Shown: positions 43,529 through 45,217 of the stretch, one piece after another | Position numbering within the stretch: position 1 is the stretch's first letter | Layout of the letters: the number at the start of each line of letters is the position of its first letter | Source of the DNA: Halocafeteria seosinensis | Lineage: Eukaryota > Sar > Bigyra > Bicosoecida | Assembly: GCA_001687465.1 (NCBI GenBank) | Contig: LVLI01000661.1 | Coordinates: 1-45,217 of the forward strand | DNA length: 45,217 nucleotides | Reading direction: 5' to 3' | The notes under the pieces: generated by a model | Seen by the model: the letters and a program-made list of their open reading frames with translations, nothing else | What the model was told of the DNA's origin: nothing | The model's database searches: none | Position numbers and translations under genes: made by a program

Positions 43529-43780
43529 CTACCGTGTCCGCGATGGGCTCAGCTTGCGGATGTTCCGCATCTCCCTTGTTCCCCGGCGGGAGTCCGGTGC
43601 TTTCCCGGCAATTCTCTTGAGGAACTTGATTGCGTCTTCCCCAAAACCGCCCGTCGCCTCTATCGCGAACGGGATAATTTCCGTGTGGTGGTCCCTCAGG
43701 TGCCCGTATTTTGTCCCCTTCATCTTCTCCGCTTCTGGCGCCATGGTGAGCGTTGACCGGGGAAAGGATAAATCTCCCAA
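43529..43780 (-). mobile_element. Possible C-terminal remnant of a non-LTR retroelement reverse-transcriptase protein
   Basis: An 83-codon minus-strand frame without a proper start reads APEAEKMKGTKYGHL, then EIIPFAIEATGGFGEDAIKFLKRIAG. The pattern 'A...EK.KG.KY......F.PFAIE..GGFG..A..FL..I' is typical of the tail after the RT domain in many retroelement ORFs. No RT catalytic motif, repeat or poly(A) end is visible, so only a fragment would remain. Recognition is by pattern memory. Confidence 0.4.
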
Positions 43781-44338
43781 AAAGCTTTCATGGGGTTTGC
43801 AACGAAAACAGCAGGTAACTCCTCCAGATCAGATCTTTTTATAGCATTAAGAAGATTTAAAAGTAGTGACCATTGATCTAATTTGTTTCGTGAAAGATAG
43901 GCTACACATTGCGTAATCGGCAAAAAACAACTTTTTTTTGGGACGGCGCTTTTCCCGCATTGAAGTGCGTGAAAAGGCGGGGGAACCTTCGAATCCTGTT
44001 ACTTCAACTTAAATTTTATACACGCCCGCAAGGTTCTAATAAATTGAATACTTAAACAAAAATACAAAAGTATGTTAGTTAATATGTGGTATAACTAAAA
44101 GAGAGTATATTCTTGATATGCCTTTACACAAGAAGTTATTTTTTTGTGGCAGGGCATGGCAGGTTGGCACAATATATTTCACGCGGATCGTGTGCATGGT
44201 GGAGGTACAATTCTCCAAAATAACCGCATGTGGTGAAGTACTGGTGTACAGTGTACCGTGTGTAAGGACTACTTGAGCCGCAACGAAATTAAATGTAGTG
44301 GTAGCCGTTGCAAACCGAAACGTGTGAATAGAACGGAA
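43781..44338. other. Gene-poor AT-rich stretch
   Basis: The part from about 43981 to 44160 is markedly AT-rich and without long frames. A stem-loop is at 43947-43979. A 72-codon plus frame from 44258 has four cysteines at its start (CTVCKDY... IKCSGSRC), but its remainder looks non-coding. Confidence 0.5.
43947..43979. repeat. Near-perfect stem-loop containing an E2F-like octamer
   Basis: cgcttttcccgca (43947-43959) pairs with tgcgtgaaaaggcg (43966-43979) with one mismatch and one extra base, around the loop ttgaag. The left arm contains tttcccgc, a match to the E2F/DP consensus. A T run lies just upstream. It may be regulatory, a folded RNA or chance. Confidence 0.35.
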
Positions 44339-44785
44339 TTAGAAGGAGGGTCTCCTCTGCGGGAATTCCTTTTTGCTGTGCTCCCGTCTCATTACTCGGC
44401 TTCTGCTGCGGGAGCCGGGCTTAGCTTCTCGGGAGATGCTCCTCCGCGATGCTTGCTTTGTCTTCGCAAATTTTAGCTGATCTGCATGTCCGGGTGCGCT
44501 CCTAGCGGTAAACCTACTTGACGCTGACGACTGTGGCCTCGGTGAACTTCTTGGCCGTGTTAGGCTTGGCGACTTCTTCGTACGAGCATGTTTGCTACGC
44601 ACTCGTCGAGAACTGCTGGAGGAAACAGCAGATGCTGAGTCTGTGTCGGAAGAAAACGGATTTGGGGTGTATGATCTTGGAACCAGAACAGGATTTCGTG
44701 AAGTCTGTTTCGACTTTAAGCCTAGTTCTATGTCAGAGTCGTAGAGTCTCTGCTTTTCCGCATGTGTTCGTCTCCTTTTCCACAA
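44339..44785 (-). CDS. Arg/Ser-rich protein, C-terminal exon (hypothetical)
   Basis: An open frame of about 148 codons ends at TAA 44339-44341. It has no ATG near its start, so it would need an upstream exon; a possible acceptor (cacatcag) lies just outside. The composition is strongly Arg/Ser/Lys: TDSASAVSSSSSRRVRSKHARTKKSPS, RPRSSPRPQSSASSRF, SREAKPGSRSRSR. That suits an RS-domain splicing factor or a disordered nuclear protein. No RRM or other fold is visible, and I could not find the partner exon in the remaining 430 bases. Confidence 0.4.
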   Translation of the reverse strand: MWKRRRTHAEKQRLYDSDIELGLKSKQTSRNPVLVPRSYTPNPFSSDTDSASAVSSSSSRRVRSKHARTKKSPSLTRPRSSPRPQSSASSRFTARSAPGHADQLKFAKTKQASRRSISREAKPGSRSRSRVMRREHSKKEFPQRRPSF

Positions 44786-45217
44786 ATAGATGCTGATGTG
44801 GCAATGGCTCTATCTCCTCTACTAACGCGCCGGACCAAATTTGGGACAACTGTACAGAACGTACAGTTCAAAACTATACAGAATACGACTTCAACTTCAA
44901 CAAAACTAGGTGGTACCAAAGTCTTACATAAATCGACGTGTATTACATGTTTGTTTCGGTCAATTTGTATAACATGACCATGTTGATAATCAACGGTGAA
45001 GTGGCTTCACTATCATTGCGGTGTTTTGGTACAGAGGCAAAAACAAGTTGCCAATACTCCTCCAACAAGCAGGCGCCTGGAAGTACACATCTGGACGACA
45101 AGTATATCGCATATGCATGTAGTATGCGTTCTTAATATTTCTGATACGATGCGGACAAATGAACAGCGGAAATTCGTCCTTCGACTGTGAAGAGCGTGTG
45201 GTCTGGCGAAGTCCAAC
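44786..45217. other. Right edge of the window
   Basis: Frames in both directions stay under about 70 codons and none shows a domain. The 5' part of the Arg/Ser-rich gene or the edge of a neighbour could be here, but no splice pair convinced me. Confidence 0.45.

Overview
The window is nuclear DNA of a eukaryote that builds cilia or flagella, most likely a protist or alga. Genes are packed on both strands. Where introns occur they are short (mostly 37-85 nt), GT-AG, and keep frame. The standard genetic code fits every gene. An RPGRIP1L-like transition-zone protein implies a cilium, and a RICTOR homologue implies TORC2, which land plants lack. I cannot place the lineage more exactly from sequence alone.

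Left and middle (0-34.3 kb) is conserved housekeeping content: a trailing RGG tail (+), ASH2 of COMPASS (-), RICTOR of TORC2 (-), an SMG7/EST1-like NMD factor (+), a 2371-residue armadillo-repeat protein of unknown role (-), an RPGRIP1L-like ciliary protein (-), a mitochondrial-type 3-oxoacyl-ACP synthase with ten exons (+), and the 60S-biogenesis factor NOC3 (+). RICTOR/SMG7 and RPGRIP1L/KAS are head-to-head pairs. The exon models were worked out by hand from splice sites, reading frame and recalled family alignments.

Right (34.2-42.9 kb) is an accessory, rearranged region. It holds an ankyrin-type relic, a 3'-end relic of an LRR gene, an intact gene joining CCCH zinc fingers, a RING-H2 finger and a DUF3990-like ADP-ribosyltransferase fold, a zinc-finger/NOC3 chimeric fragment, a relic of a nocturnin C-terminus, an intact gene joining a MIF4G-like domain to cysteine-rich LRRs, and an intact nocturnin-like deadenylase/phosphatase. 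Two direct repeats of about 155 bp with roughly 98% identity (34707-34859 and 38279-38437) bracket the CCCH-RING-ART gene. A 148-bp copy of the NOC3 acidic region is fused to the second repeat. A diverged relative of the repeat lies between the intact LRR and nocturnin genes, so the relics look like a second LRR/nocturnin locus split by an inserted block.

The last 2.3 kb is mostly gene-poor, with a possible retroelement C-terminal remnant and an Arg/Ser-rich open frame. The most novel candidates are the CCCH-RING-CCCH-ART protein, the MIF4G-LRR protein and the duplication structure around them.
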